NCBI GenBank assembly: GCA_963796225.1
Contig: CAWCLK010000023.1
Location: forward strand, 7,562 to 71,561
Direction of reading: 5' to 3'
DNA: 64,000 nt
Origin: CAWCLK01 sp963796225
GTDB lineage: Bacteria > Actinomycetota > Nitriliruptoria > Nitriliruptorales > Nitriliruptoraceae
In this document: positions 16,521-26,603 of the stretch, piece after piece
Numbering within the stretch: the stretch's first letter is position 1
Layout: the number at the start of each line of letters is the position of its first letter
The notes under the pieces: model-generated
The model's database searches: none
The model's input: the letters and a program-made list of their open reading frames with translations, nothing else
Told to the model about the DNA's origin: nothing
Position numbers and translations under genes: made by a program

Positions 16521-17305
16521 CCCCGCCGGCCGGCCACGACGGCCCACTCGCCGTGGACCTGCACGGTGACGTCGTCGAGGCCGGCCGCCGCCAGCGCGTC
16601 CACCACGGTGTGGGCGCGCCCCGCCCCGATGCCGCTGGTGACCAGGTGCCCGCCCGGGGCGGTGGCCGCGACCAGCGCGTCGGCGAGCTCGAGGATGGTG
16701 TGGGTCAGCACGTTGGCCACCACGACGTCGTGGGTCCCGTCGACCGCGTCGACCGACCCGACGGCGAGCTCGACGTCCACGTCGTTGGCCGCGGCGTTGG
16801 CCCGCGCGACCTCGACCGCGTCCGGGTCGACGTCCACACCGACGACGGGGTGCGCCCCGCGACGGGCCGCCGCGATCGCCAGCACGCCCGTGCCCGTCCC
16901 GACGTCGAGGACCGACCGTCCCGCGAGGTCCAGCGCCGCCAGCGCCTCGAGGCAGCCGATGGTGGTGTCGTGGTGACCGGACCCGAACGCCCGCCCCGGG
17001 TCCAGCACGATCCGCACCCGCCCCGGCTGCTCCGGGTGGTCCTCGGCCATCCAGGTGGGGACCACGTCGAAGGGACCGGCCGCGACCGGCTCGATCCCCT
17101 CCATCCACCGGGCGGCCCAGTCGACCTCCTCGACCTCCTCCCAGTGCCCCTCCGACGGGACTGGCGCATCCCTCGTGACGAAGTACCCGACGACGTCGTC
17201 GGGGCGCACCCACACACCCATCGCCCCGGCCAGCCACAGCCGACCGGCCAGGACGTCGGGGTCGTCGCCGAGCCCGCGGGGCACCACGTACTGCAGGGTG
17301 GTCAT
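16499..17305 (-). CDS. prmA: Ribosomal protein L11 methyltransferase-like
   Basis: The 268-residue product has the PrmA order: an N-terminal domain with W-rich EEVDWAARWMEGIEP, then VLDPGRAFGSGHHDTT, the SAM-binding VLDVGTGTGVLAIAAARRGA, VGVDVDPDAVEVARANAAAN and the substrate motif VVVANVLTHTI (usually NILA). It methylates ribosomal protein L11 in the family's known members. ATG 17305 overlaps the stop of the membrane-protein gene upstream (ATGA). The 3' end overlaps the aldolase gene by 22 bp. Confidence 0.88.
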   Translation of the reverse strand: MTTLQYVVPRGLGDDPDVLAGRLWLAGAMGVWVRPDDVVGYFVTRDAPVPSEGHWEEVEEVDWAARWMEGIEPVAAGPFDVVPTWMAEDHPEQPGRVRIVLDPGRAFGSGHHDTTIGCLEALAALDLAGRSVLDVGTGTGVLAIAAARRGAHPVVGVDVDPDAVEVARANAAANDVDVELAVGSVDAVDGTHDVVVANVLTHTILELADALVAATAPGGHLVTSGIGAGRAHTVVDALAAAGLDDVTVQVHGEWAVVAGRRGQVVEAS

Positions 17306-18235
17306 GGGTCGCTCCGTCGTCGGGCGCGTTCGCGCAGGTTCGCCAGGGCGGGGCGCGCCACCTCGTAGCCGGGCTGGTCGGGCCAGGGCACGCGCAGCCA
17401 CTCGGCCGTCGCCAGCGCGGCGACCAGGAGGACCCCGCACCCGGCCGCCCACCACCACGACCCGGTCAGGGTCGTGGCCAGCAGGCCCTGGGCGACGATC
17501 GAGACCAGCCCCACGCCCTCCCACACGATGTCGCGCGCGGCCAGCCCGTACAGGCCGGCCACGACGCCGACGACCACGCCCACGACCAGCCATCCCTCGT
17601 CGAGGGCGTCGCCGGACCCGCACAGCAGGCGGTGCCCGGGCAGCTCGGCGGCGCGTGCCAGCAGCACGGCGGCCAGCCCGATCGCGCCGGTCATCTCGAT
17701 GCCGCGGGCGACCGAGCCGCGGCCCACCCGCTCGGCCCAGCCCGTCCACCGCAACAGCGTCCCGACCAGCGTCGCCGCCACCGCGAGCCACAGCGGGCCG
17801 GCCAGCCGGGGGACGGGCACGGCCAGGTCGGTGGCGACCAGGCAGTGGGTGAAGGTGGGGCCGCCGGGCAACGGCCGCCCGAGCAGCGCCCCGAAGGACA
17901 GCAACCCCGACACGGCCAGACGGCGTTCGCGCAGCACGACGGCAGCGACCAGCGCGATCGTGCCGCTGACGGCCAGGACGAGGGCGACGTCGTCGGTGGC
18001 CTGCTCGAGCAGCAGGAGCGCGACCAGCACGCTGGCCACGGCGGCCGAGGTGGACAGCCCGGTGCGCCCCGCCACCCGCCAGCGCCACGCGGCCACCCCG
18101 GCAAGTGCCAGTGCCACCACGGCCAACGCCGGGACCGCGGGCCCCGCCCGTCACCGCCCCGGCGGCCGTCACGACGAGCGCGACGGCTCCGAGCGCCAGG
18201 GCCCGGACCCGTGGCAGGTCGTGATCGGTCGTCAC
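17302..18235 (-). CDS. Polytopic membrane protein of unknown function; one frameshift
   Basis: About 310 residues with eight to ten hydrophobic segments (LALGAVALVVTAAGAV, VVALALAGVAAW, VALVLAVSGTIALVAAVVL, WLVVGVVVGVVAGLYGLAA and others) and a basic C-terminal tail. No family is recognised. I place the start at GTG 18235, where a GTGA overlap with the repaired AI-2E gene would occur. The frame breaks at a G/C run near 18147-18149, and dropping one base joins the first helix to the rest. It is coupled to prmA by ATGA. Confidence 0.6.
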
Positions 18236-19397
18236 GACGTCTCGGAGCTGCCGGGGGAGCGGGGCGGGGTGGTGGGCCGGTTCGAGGACTTCTCGCGTGG
18301 TCAGCCCGTGCTCGACCACCTCGTGGCGTTCGCCGGCGGCGCTGGCCAGGGCCGCCCCGATCGCCGTGGCCGGCAGCGCCAGCAGGGCGCCGGCGGGTCC
18401 CATCAGGGCGCCGCCCACCAGCACGGACACGAACGCGATCGCCGGGTGCAGCGACAGGGTGTGGGCGGTGATCCGCGGGGCGATGAGGTAGTTCTCGACC
18501 TGCTGGTAGACGACGATCGCCGCGACGACCCAGATCGCGTCGCGGGGCGAGCCCGACAGGGCGATGATGATGGGCAGGGCCCCGGCGAGGTAGGTGCCGA
18601 TCACGGGGATGATCGACGAGATCAGCCCCACCCAGACGCCCAGGGCCACCGCGTAGGGCAGCCCCAGCACGCTGAAGACCGTGATGTGGAAGATCGGCGG
18701 AGGCGATCGCCGTCAGCACCCGCGAGTACAGGTAGCCGCCGGTCTTGGCGACGGCCAGCTCCCACCAGTCGAGGAAGTCGCGCTGGTTGTCCGGGTGCAT
18801 CCGCGACGACAGCACGCGCCGCAGTCGCGGCCCGTCGGCCACGAGGTAGAAGCTGACCAGGGTGGCCGTGAGGAACTGCAGCGTCGTGCCGAGCAGCGTC
18901 TGGCCGAAGCCCAGGGCGCCGCCGACGACGCGGGGCGCCAGCTCGGGCAGCCGGCGGGGCAGCGCCGTGCGTTGTTCCTCGAGCCAGGCCGCGATGGAGT
19001 CGCCGACGTCCCCGGGCAGGTTGCGGGCCTGGTTCGCGAGGTCGCCCAGCACGCTCGGGCCCTGCTGCACCAGCGCGGTGGCCTGGTCGATCACCAGCGG
19101 TGCCATCGCCGCGACGAAGCCGGCGAACAGCAGCAGCCCGGCCAGGAACACCATGGCGGTGCCCAGGCCCCGGCGCACCCCGCGGTCGTCCAGCCACTTC
19201 ACGGCCGGCTCGACGGCGAAGGACACGAACAGGGCGACCACCAGCGTCACGATGAGGTCGTACAGCCGCACCAGCACGCCCTGGACGACCGAGACCAGCA
19301 GCAGGCCGCCCCCGACCCCGACCGCGAGCGTGACGGCCAGGCGCCAGTCGGGGCGGCGCCGGCCGAGCAGGGGGTCGTTGCGGCGTGGGTCGGTCAC
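18232..19397 (-). CDS. AI-2E family transporter (PerM-like permease); two frameshifts
   Basis: The repaired product is about 387 residues with about eight membrane helices. Family hallmarks are LFVSFAVEPAVKWLDDRGVRR, the middle amphipathic region ending SFYLVADGPRLRR, the LGLPYAVALGVWVGLISSIIPVIG motif and GPAGALLALPATAIGAAL near the end. The frame breaks near 18695 and, if the gene is to end in the usual stop-start overlap, at a G5 run at 18253-18257. Without the second repair it would be fused in frame to the next gene. Substrate is unknown. GTG 19397 is the start. Confidence 0.8.
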
Positions 19398-19505
19398 GTG
19401 CCGGAGCCTACGGACGCGGCGGGTGGGGAGGGGGCAATCGGGCACCGGGGACACGCCGATACCCTCGGGCTGCTCCCGTCCGTCGTCCATCCCCGAGGTC
19501 GTGCC

Positions 19506-20486
19506 GTGTCCGCACCCGCCCCGGCCGCGGCCATCGAGGTCCGCGGGCTGGTCAAGCGCTACGGCCACGTGACCGCCGTCGACGGGCTGGACCTGGTCGT
19601 CGAGCAGGGGCAGACGCTCGCGCTGCTCGGGCCCAACGGGGCGGGCAAGACCTCCACGATCGAGTGCTGCGAGGGCTACCGGCGCCCCGACGCCGGCACC
19701 GTGCGGGTGCTCGGGCTCGACCCGGTCGCCGACGCCACGCGGCTGCGTCCGCGGGTCGGTGTCATGCTGCAGGAGGGCGGCGTCTACCCGCAGGCCTACC
19801 CGCACGAGGTCCTGGCCCTGTTCGCGCGCTTCTACGCCGACCCGGTCGACCCCGAGGCCCTGCTCGGCCACGTGGGGCTCCAGGACGCCCGTCGGACCCG
19901 ATACCGGGACCTGTCGGGCGGGCAGAAGCAGCGGCTCGCGCTGGCACTGGCGCTGGTCGGCCGTCCCGAGGTCGTCTTCCTCGACGAACCCACCGCGGGG
20001 CTGGACCCGGCCGCCCGCCGTGCCACCTGGGACCACGTCCGCCACCTGCAGGGGCTCGGCACGACGATCGTGCTGACCACCCACCTGCTCGACGAGGCCG
20101 AGGAGCTCGCCGACCGGGTCGCGATCGTCGACCACGGCCGGCTCGTCGCCGAGGGCACGCCCGACGAGCTGACCCAGGACGCCGCCTCGGCGTTGACCTT
20201 CTCCGCCCCGCCCGGGATGGACGCCGCCGGACTGTCCGCCGCCGTGGGCCACGACGTCGTCGAGGAACGCGACGGCCGCTACCGGGTCGACGCCGCCGGG
20301 TCGCCCGCACTCGTCGCCGCGGTGACCGCGTGGATGGCCGAGCACGACGTGTCGGTCGGCCAGCTCAACGCGGGCAAGGCCAGCCTCGAGGACGTCTTCC
20401 TGCGCCTGACCGCCGAGTCGTCGGCCGCCGCGGCCGCCCGCGACGGCGACGGCGGTCGCCGACGACCGGCCCGGGCCGCCTCATGA
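19506..20486 (+). CDS. ABC transporter ATP-binding protein (ABC-2 exporter type)
   Basis: The 326-residue product has Walker A GPNGAGKTST, a Q-loop at GVMLQEGGVYPQ, signature LSGGQKQR, Walker B VVFLDEPTAGLD and switch HLLDEAEELADR. The C-terminal extension with NAGKASLEDVFLRLT is typical of drug or antibiotic ABC-2 exporters of the CcmA family. It is coupled to its permease by an ATGA overlap. The substrate is unknown. GTG 19506 is chosen because VSAPAP is the first in-frame start after the divergent spacer. Confidence 0.92.
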   Translation: MSAPAPAAAIEVRGLVKRYGHVTAVDGLDLVVEQGQTLALLGPNGAGKTSTIECCEGYRRPDAGTVRVLGLDPVADATRLRPRVGVMLQEGGVYPQAYPHEVLALFARFYADPVDPEALLGHVGLQDARRTRYRDLSGGQKQRLALALALVGRPEVVFLDEPTAGLDPAARRATWDHVRHLQGLGTTIVLTTHLLDEAEELADRVAIVDHGRLVAEGTPDELTQDAASALTFSAPPGMDAAGLSAAVGHDVVEERDGRYRVDAAGSPALVAAVTAWMAEHDVSVGQLNAGKASLEDVFLRLTAESSAAAAARDGDGGRRRPARAAS

Positions 20487-21289
20487 GCGAGCCCCGCCCC
20501 ACGCCGGCGACACCGTCGGCCGCCCCGACGGGCCAGCAGGTGCTGGCCCAGACCGGCATGGAGCTGCGCCTGCTGCTGCGCAACGGCGAGAGCCTGCTCG
20601 TCTCCTTCGGCATCCCGCTCGGCATCCTCGTGTTCGCCTCCGTCGTCGTGCCGGTCTCCCTGGGCGACGGCGAACCGCTCGACACGCTGGTCCCGGCGAT
20701 CCTCGCACTGTCGGTGATGTCGACCGCCTTCACCGCCCAGGCCATCCAGACCGGCTTCCAGCGCAAGTACGCGGTGCTCAAGCGCCTCGGGGCCACCCCG
20801 CTGTCCCGCACCTCGTACCTCGTCAGCAAGGCACTGGCCGTGTCGGCCATCGTCGTGCTGCAGTCGATCGCCGTGATCGCCGTGGGCCTGCTGCTCGGCT
20901 GGTCGTGGCCCGCCGACGCCCACCCCCTGCTGCTCGTCGGCGGCCTCGTGCTCGGCACGGCCGTGTTCACCGCGCTCGGCCTGCTGCTGGCCGGGGCGCT
21001 GAAGGCCGAGCTCACCCTCGCCCTGGCCAACGCGATCTACCTCGTCCTCGCCGCCATCGGCGGTCTGGCCCTGCGCACCAGCGACAGCATCGGCACGATC
21101 GTCGCCCTGGCCACCCCCTCGGGGGCGCTGGCCCTGCTGTTCGGCGAAGCCCTGCCACTGCCCATGGACGTCGTAGCCACTGCGGAGCGATGGGGTGGGG
21201 GGCTCGCGGGCTTCGCCGGTCTCGTCCTGCTCGGCTGGCTCGTCGTCGGCACGCTCGCCGCCGTCCGCCTCTTCCGCTGGGAGCCGTGA
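20483..21289 (+). CDS. ABC-2 type transporter permease
   Basis: The 268-residue protein has six hydrophobic segments. It shows the ABC-2 permease features of this size class: the first helix after ELRLLLRNGESLL, the RKYAVLKRLGATPLSRTSYL cytoplasmic loop and a C-terminal segment ending RLFRWEP. It pairs with the preceding ATPase to form an export channel. The start ATG overlaps the ATPase stop. Confidence 0.9.
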   Translation: MSEPRPTPATPSAAPTGQQVLAQTGMELRLLLRNGESLLVSFGIPLGILVFASVVVPVSLGDGEPLDTLVPAILALSVMSTAFTAQAIQTGFQRKYAVLKRLGATPLSRTSYLVSKALAVSAIVVLQSIAVIAVGLLLGWSWPADAHPLLLVGGLVLGTAVFTALGLLLAGALKAELTLALANAIYLVLAAIGGLALRTSDSIGTIVALATPSGALALLFGEALPLPMDVVATAERWGGGLAGFAGLVLLGWLVVGTLAAVRLFRWEP

Positions 21290-21579
21290 GGGCCATTTGC
21301 CCTGACATTTCGGGGCCACTGGTCCGGTGACCGGGACGCGCGACGTGCCCTCGGTTCTCGGCGAGCCCGAGGACCGCGATACATTGCGCACCCCTGAGGG
21401 CCGTGAGGCCCGCAGTGGCATGCACGCCGCCCCCACCACCCACTCCCGGCACGAACCACGGGCACGGGTCGTTGGTGGCGGCCGGGACCCGGCCGCACGC
21501 GGACAGCCCGCGATCGGCTCGCGGACCGGACCCGGCACCCCGCGTCCGGTTCCCCGCCCGACAACGAGGAGACGTCACG
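21290..21579 (+). promoter_or_regulatory. Leader region of the caa3 oxidase operon
   Basis: This 290-bp gap holds a small AGGGC-CATTT-GCCCT hairpin just after the permease stop, suited to end the exporter transcript. Near 21380 there is a TACATT that could be a -10 element, and then GGCC-GTGA-GGCC. No -35 or known regulator site was recognised. If the -10 is right, the ctaC leader is about 190 nt. Confidence 0.35.
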
Positions 21580-22745
21580 GTGCGCAGCACCACCCGTCGC
21601 GCCCGCCCTTCGGCCCGGCCGACGCACCGCAAGCTCGTCCGGACCGCCCTGCTGACCGGACTGGCCATCCTGCTCACCGGCTGTGCCGGCGACCAGAGCA
21701 TGCTGGACCCCAAGGGTCCCTTCGCCGCGAAGCCCGACGACCTGTTCATGCTCGTCTTCTGGATCGCGGTCGTCGTCTTCGTGCTCGTCCAGGGACTGAT
21801 CATCTTCACGGCGATCAAGTACCGGGCGAAGGACGGGGACGACAGCCTGCCGGTCCAGACCCACGGCAACACGCGGCTCGAGATCTTCTGGACCGTCGTG
21901 CCGGCCCTGATCCTCGCGGGGATCGCGGTGCCGACCGTGCAGCAGGTGTTCGACCTGGCCGAGGAGCCCGCCGGCGCCCTGCAGGTCGAGGTCATCGGGC
22001 ACCGCTGGTGGTGGGAGTACCGCTACCCGGACAGCGGCGTCTCCACGGCCAACGAGCTGGTCATCCCCGACGGCCGCCCGTGCGCCTGTCGATGACCGCC
22101 GACGACCCGGCGGCGGACACGGGCGTGATCCACAGCTACTGGGTCCCCGCCCTGGCCGGCAAGCAGGACGTCGTGCCCGGCCGCGTCGTGCACCTCAACC
22201 TGCAGGCCGACGAGACCGGCCGCTTCCCCGGCCAGTGCACCGAGTACTGCGGCCTGTCGCACGCCAACATGCGCAACCGGGCCGTGGTCCTCGAGCAGGG
22301 CGAGTTCGACCAGTGGGTCAAGGACCAGCAGCAGCCCGCCGCCCAGCCGGCGTCCGGGTCGCCCGCGGCCGAGGGCTACGAGCTGATCTTCCCCGGTGAG
22401 GACGGCAACCAGCTGTCCTGCGTCGGTTGCCACAACCTGCGCACCGACGACGTCGCCGCCGCCGGCACGACGCCCAAGGCGAACACCGGCCCGGACCTCA
22501 CGCACCTGATGAGCCGCAAGGAGTTCGCCGGGGCGATCTTCGACCTCTACAAGCGCGAGGACCCGAACGACCCGAACTCGGCCTTCACGGACGAGCCGAA
22601 CGTCGAGCAGCTGAAGGCCTGGGTGAACAACGCCCCCAGCCAGAAGGCGATGCGCCCCGAGCAGGGCTACAGCATGCCGGCCTTCACCAACCTCACCGAT
22701 GACCAGCTCGACGCCATCATCGCCTACCTGACCTCCCTGGAGTGA
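21580..22745 (+). CDS. ctaC: Cytochrome c oxidase subunit II fused to cytochrome c (caa3 type); one frameshift
   Basis: GTG 21580 follows AGGAG. The product has a lipoprotein signal (LAILLTGC), two membrane helices, then the CuA cupredoxin domain (HSYWVPALAGKQD, CTEYCGLSHANM) and a C-terminal cytochrome c domain (CVGCH heme site, Met ligand in YSMPAF). It passes electrons from a c-type carrier to subunit I. The frame breaks at 22080/22081, where GGCCGCCCG-TGCG lacks one G. Adding it joins ELVIPDGRP to VRLSMTADDP and gives about 388 residues. All copper and heme ligands are present after repair, so the enzyme is probably functional. Confidence 0.92.
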
Positions 22746-22747
22746 CC

Positions 22748-24700
22748 ATGGCGAGCGCCACCGCCTCCCCCGCCAGGACCAGCGTCTTCTCTCGCCCCAT
22801 GCGCGAGACGGGCCTGTCGTCGTGGTTGACGACGACCGACCACAAGAAGATCGGGATCCTGTACTTCTGGACCGTCCTGGTCTTCTTCACGTTCGGCGGC
22901 CTCGAGGCCTGGATCGTGCGGACCCAGCTGGCCCAGGCCGAGCTCGGCGTGGTCAGCGAAGAGGTCTACAACCAGATGTTCACGACCCACGGCCTGACGA
23001 TGGTCTTCCTCGTCGTCATGCCGTTGGGCGCGGCGTTCTTCAACTACATGATCCCGCTGCAGATCGGCGCGCGTGACGTCGCGTTCCCGCGCCTGAACGC
23101 CTTCAGCTACTGGACCTACCTGTTCGGCGGGATCTTCCTGTACTCGTCGTTCCTCTTCGACGCGCTGCCCAACGGCGGCTGGTTCGGGTACGCCCCGCTG
23201 TCCACCCAGATCCCGGGCAACCACATGGCCTTCTACGCCATGGGCCTGCAGATCGTGGGCCTGTCGTCGCTGGCGGCGGCGGTCAACTTCATCACCACCA
23301 TCCTGAACATGCGCGCCCCGGGCATGACCTTCATGCGCATGCCGGTGTTCATCTGGATGTCGCTGGTGACCAACTTCCTGCTGCTGTTCGCCCTGCCGAT
23401 CATCGCCGTCGCGCTGTTCATGCTGCAGTTCGACGTGACCTTCGGGACCCAGTTCTTCCAGCCCGCCACCGGCGGTGACCCGATCCTGTGGCAGCACCTG
23501 TTCTGGCTCTTCGGGCATCCCGAGGTCTACATCATGATCCTCCCCGCCATGGGGATCGTGTCCGAGATCCTGCCGACGTTCTCGAAGAAGCCGCTGTTCG
23601 GGTACGCCGCGGTCGTCTTCGCCGGCGCCGCCATCGCGTTCATCGGCTTCGGCGTGTGGGCCCACCACATGTTCACCTCGGCCACCGGGCCCGTCGCTCG
23701 CTCGGCCTTCGGCCTGGCGACGATGTTCATCGCGGTCCCGACCGGCATCAAGATCTTCAACTGGGTCTTCACGATGTGGGGAGGGAAGATCAAGTTCACC
23801 ACCCCCATGCTGTTCGCCGTCGGGTTCGTGTCGATGTTCACCATCGGTGGGCTGAGTGGCGTCACCCACGCCATCGTCCCCCACGACGCCCAGCAGACCG
23901 ACACCTACTGGGTCGTGGCGCACTTCCACTACGTGCTGTTCGGCGGGGCGCTGTTCGGCCTGGTCGCCGGGATCTACTACTGGTTCCCCAAGGTCACCGG
24001 CAAGCTGCTCAGCGAGAAGCTGGGCAAGGCCCACTTCTGGACCTGGTTCCTCGGCTTCAACCTGACCTTCGGCCCGATGCACATGTCGGGGCTGCTGGGC
24101 CAGCCGCGCCGCACCGCGGTGCTGCCGGCCGAGCTCGGCGGCACGGTCGAGATGTACAACCTGCTCTCCACCATCGGTGTGGCGGTCCTGACCGTCTCGG
24201 CGCTGATCTTCCTCGTGAACCTGATCACCTCGCTGCGCAACGGCCAGGCCTCGGGCAACGACCCGTGGGACGCCCGCACGCTCGAGTGGCTCTCGCCGTC
24301 GCCGACCCCGGTCGTCAACTTCTGGCGCATCCCCGAGGTCCACGAGCGTGACGAGTTCTGGGAGCGCAAGTACGCGCTGACCGAGGACGAGCGCGCCGTG
24401 CCGATCCCGGCCGGCGGCGCCGACGACGGCCTCGGGTACCACGGCGAGGTCGGCCACCACGACGAGCACGGCTTCCACGACCCGGACGGCAACCACATCC
24501 ACATGCCGCACCCGTCGTACTGGCCGATGCTGATGACCCTGGGCTTCTTCCCCTTCGGCTACGGGATCATCTTCCGCAACGTGTTCCTGATCGCGCTGGC
24601 CGGCGTCGTGATGCTCGTCAGCTACTTCGGCTGGATCATCGAACCGGTCGCCGAGGGCGACGACGACTACACGCCCGACCTGACCCCGGCCACACACTGA
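22748..24700 (+). CDS. ctaD: Cytochrome c oxidase subunit I with C-terminal extension
   Basis: The 650-residue heme-copper oxidase subunit has the expected ligands: TTHGLTM for low-spin heme, FWLFGHPEVYIMILP with the CuB His and cross-linked Tyr, WAHHMFTS, and VVAHFHYVLFGG. It reduces oxygen and pumps protons. After the usual core (to about residue 545) there is a His-rich stretch at about 565-600 with HHDEHGFHDPDGNHIHMPH. Two more membrane helices ending in WIIEPV follow, like a fused small subunit. ATG 22748 lies 2 bp after ctaC; GTG 22742 is possible. Confidence 0.95.
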   Translation: MASATASPARTSVFSRPMRETGLSSWLTTTDHKKIGILYFWTVLVFFTFGGLEAWIVRTQLAQAELGVVSEEVYNQMFTTHGLTMVFLVVMPLGAAFFNYMIPLQIGARDVAFPRLNAFSYWTYLFGGIFLYSSFLFDALPNGGWFGYAPLSTQIPGNHMAFYAMGLQIVGLSSLAAAVNFITTILNMRAPGMTFMRMPVFIWMSLVTNFLLLFALPIIAVALFMLQFDVTFGTQFFQPATGGDPILWQHLFWLFGHPEVYIMILPAMGIVSEILPTFSKKPLFGYAAVVFAGAAIAFIGFGVWAHHMFTSATGPVARSAFGLATMFIAVPTGIKIFNWVFTMWGGKIKFTTPMLFAVGFVSMFTIGGLSGVTHAIVPHDAQQTDTYWVVAHFHYVLFGGALFGLVAGIYYWFPKVTGKLLSEKLGKAHFWTWFLGFNLTFGPMHMSGLLGQPRRTAVLPAELGGTVEMYNLLSTIGVAVLTVSALIFLVNLITSLRNGQASGNDPWDARTLEWLSPSPTPVVNFWRIPEVHERDEFWERKYALTEDERAVPIPAGGADDGLGYHGEVGHHDEHGFHDPDGNHIHMPHPSYWPMLMTLGFFPFGYGIIFRNVFLIALAGVVMLVSYFGWIIEPVAEGDDDYTPDLTPATH

Positions 24701-24751
24701 CGCCCACGCGTCACGCACCACCACTGCTCGAGAAGAGACGAAGGCTGACAC

Positions 24752-25333
24752 GTGTCCGCAGCTGCTGAGGAGACCACGCTCGGTCTCGACCACCGCAAGC
24801 TGGCGATGTGGGTGTTCCTGGGCTCCGAGTTCATGTTCTTCGGCGCCTTCATCACCTCGTACCTGCTGTACCTGAACGAGACCAACGGGGCGCCGGGGTC
24901 GGAGCTGTTCGACATCCCCTTCACCTCGATCAGCTCGTTCGTGCTGCTGATGAGCTCGCTGACGATGGTGCTGGCCCACCACGCCCACACCCAGCGCGAC
25001 ATGCGCCGCATGCGGCTGTGGATCCTCGCCACGGCGCTGCAGGGCATGGTGTTCATCGCCGGCCAGGTCTACGAGTTCACCAAGTTCGTCAACGAGGGCC
25101 TGTCGATCCACTCCAGCCCGTTCGGGTCGTCGTTCTTCGTGCTGACCGGGTTCCACGGCCTGCACGTGACGATCGGCATCATCATGCTGCTCGGGCTGTA
25201 CAGCATGACGCTGTCCGGCAAGGTGAAGGCGGACCAGGACGTCAAGACCGAGATCGTCGGTCTGTACTGGCACTTCGTCGACATCATCTGGGTGCTGATC
25301 TTCGTGATCGTCTACCTCATCCCGGCCGGCTGA
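24752..25333 (+). CDS. ctaE: Cytochrome c oxidase subunit III
   Basis: The 193-residue protein has five membrane segments, starting with the conserved MWVFLGSEFMFFGAFITSYL. It also has TGFHGLHVTIGI and EIVGLYWHFVDIIWVLIF, which mark subunit III. It stabilises the proton-loading oxidase core. GTG 24752 is preceded by a GAAGG site. It lies 51 bp downstream of ctaD in the same operon. Confidence 0.95.
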   Translation: MSAAAEETTLGLDHRKLAMWVFLGSEFMFFGAFITSYLLYLNETNGAPGSELFDIPFTSISSFVLLMSSLTMVLAHHAHTQRDMRRMRLWILATALQGMVFIAGQVYEFTKFVNEGLSIHSSPFGSSFFVLTGFHGLHVTIGIIMLLGLYSMTLSGKVKADQDVKTEIVGLYWHFVDIIWVLIFVIVYLIPAG

Positions 25334-25364
25334 CCGGCACCACCCCACTCTCGAGGAGCCCGAC

Positions 25365-25709
25365 ATGGCCCAGCAGACCATGGACCGCCCGGACGTGACG
25401 CCGGGGGGTGGCCATCCCGTCGAGGACCACCCCACGCCCAAGCTGTACGTGCAGGTGGCCGGGGCCCTGTTCATCCTGACGATGATGGAGTTCTCGACCT
25501 ACTTCATCGACTTCGGCGGGGCCCACACGCCGCTGCTGATCGCGCTGATGTCGATCAAGTTCGTGATGGTCGCCGGCTTCTTCATGCACCTGAAGTACGA
25601 CACACGCCTGTTCACCCGCCTCATGGGCACGGGCCTGGTCGGGGCGGTGGTGCTGTACCTGATCGCGTTCCTCGCGCTGTCGGAGATCACCCGGAACGTG
25701 GGCCTGTAG
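25365..25709 (+). CDS. Cytochrome c oxidase subunit IV-like small membrane protein
   Basis: The 114-residue protein has three hydrophobic segments (AGALFILTMMEFSTYFI, LIALMSIKFVMVAGFFMHLKY, LVGAVVLYLIAFLAL). The FVMVAGFFMHLKYD motif is typical of the COX4/CyoD-like prokaryotic subunit IV family. A GAGGAG site precedes the ATG. It lies between ctaE and ctaG. Confidence 0.88.
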   Translation: MAQQTMDRPDVTPGGGHPVEDHPTPKLYVQVAGALFILTMMEFSTYFIDFGGAHTPLLIALMSIKFVMVAGFFMHLKYDTRLFTRLMGTGLVGAVVLYLIAFLALSEITRNVGL

Positions 25710-25713
25710 GCGC

Positions 25714-26565
25714 ATGGACTTCCAGCTCGGCGGTGTGACGATCCAGGCGGGGTTCCCCCTGGACGTGACCCTGCTGTGCGTCGGGCTGATCGCCGCGTAC
25801 GTCGGGCTGGTGCGCAAGCACGGCGAGCTGATGGAGCCCCGCCCGGGCGAGCGTGCGGTGACCCGCAAGCAGGCGGTCGCCTTCACGGCCGGGGTGGTGC
25901 TGTTCTGGACCGCCGACGGCTGGCCGCTGCAGGCGCTGTCCGAGCACCTGTTCAGCGTGCACATGGTCCAGCACCTGCTGCAGGCCTTCGTCATCCCGCC
26001 CCTGCTGCTGCTCGGCACCCCCCGGTGGATGGGTGACGTGCTGGTCCGGCGCGCGGGCGTGCGCCGGGTCGTCCGCCGCCTGGGCAACCCCGTCACCGCC
26101 GGCCTGCTGTTCAACCTGGTCCTCGTGGCGACCCACGCCCCGATCGTGATCTCCTGGCAGCTGGACTCCAACCTGTTCCACGCCGCGGACCACCTGCTGC
26201 TCATCGGCACGGGCGTGTTCATGTGGATGAACCTGTTCAGCCCCGTGCCCGACGTCGTCCGGCCGCTCAAGCCGCTGCCGTCGATGTTCTACCTGTTCCT
26301 CATGACGCTCCTGCCGACCATCCCGGCGTCGTTCCTCGTGTTCGGGGACACCAACCTGTTCCCCGCCTACACGTCCGTGACCCGGCCGTGGGGCATCCCG
26401 CTGCTCGACGACATGCAGATGGCCGGCCTCATCATGAAGCTCGGTGGCGGCTTCTACCTCTGGATCATCATCGCCGTGAAGTACTTCCGGTGGGCCGGCG
26501 AGCAGGAACGGGCGGACCGTGCCCGACGGCTGGAACGCTCCGGCCACCACCCGGTCGCCCCCTGA
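25714..26565 (+). CDS. ctaG: Cytochrome c oxidase assembly factor CtaG (caa3_CtaG family)
   Basis: The 283-residue polytopic protein has the CtaG family motifs: FSVHMVQHLLQAFVIPPLLL, SWQLDSNLFHAADHLLLIG and QMAGLIMKLGGGFYLW. It has about seven helices with several histidines near the membrane surface. Family members are needed for caa3 oxidase assembly, probably copper delivery. The start is 4 bp after the subunit IV stop. Confidence 0.92.
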   Translation: MDFQLGGVTIQAGFPLDVTLLCVGLIAAYVGLVRKHGELMEPRPGERAVTRKQAVAFTAGVVLFWTADGWPLQALSEHLFSVHMVQHLLQAFVIPPLLLLGTPRWMGDVLVRRAGVRRVVRRLGNPVTAGLLFNLVLVATHAPIVISWQLDSNLFHAADHLLLIGTGVFMWMNLFSPVPDVVRPLKPLPSMFYLFLMTLLPTIPASFLVFGDTNLFPAYTSVTRPWGIPLLDDMQMAGLIMKLGGGFYLWIIIAVKYFRWAGEQERADRARRLERSGHHPVAP

Positions 26566-26603
26566 CCGCCGCCGACCGCCTCTGCTGAGAAGGTGTACGA
26601 CCC

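Noticed and set aside
18232..19397. Natural fusion of the AI-2E permease with the following membrane protein
   Set aside because: The frame is open across the junction, but one base less in a G5 run restores a stop overlapping a GTG start, the pattern seen throughout this window. The fusion remains a weaker alternative.
21580..22745. Programmed frameshifting in ctaC and other split genes
   Set aside because: No slippery heptamer or downstream structure is shared among the break points, and the shifts differ in sign and context, so error is the simpler explanation.
22724..25474. Long minus-strand frame antisense to ctaD/ctaE
   Set aside because: Composition is His/Asp/Arg/Val-rich shadow coding, and the plus strand carries unmistakable oxidase subunits.
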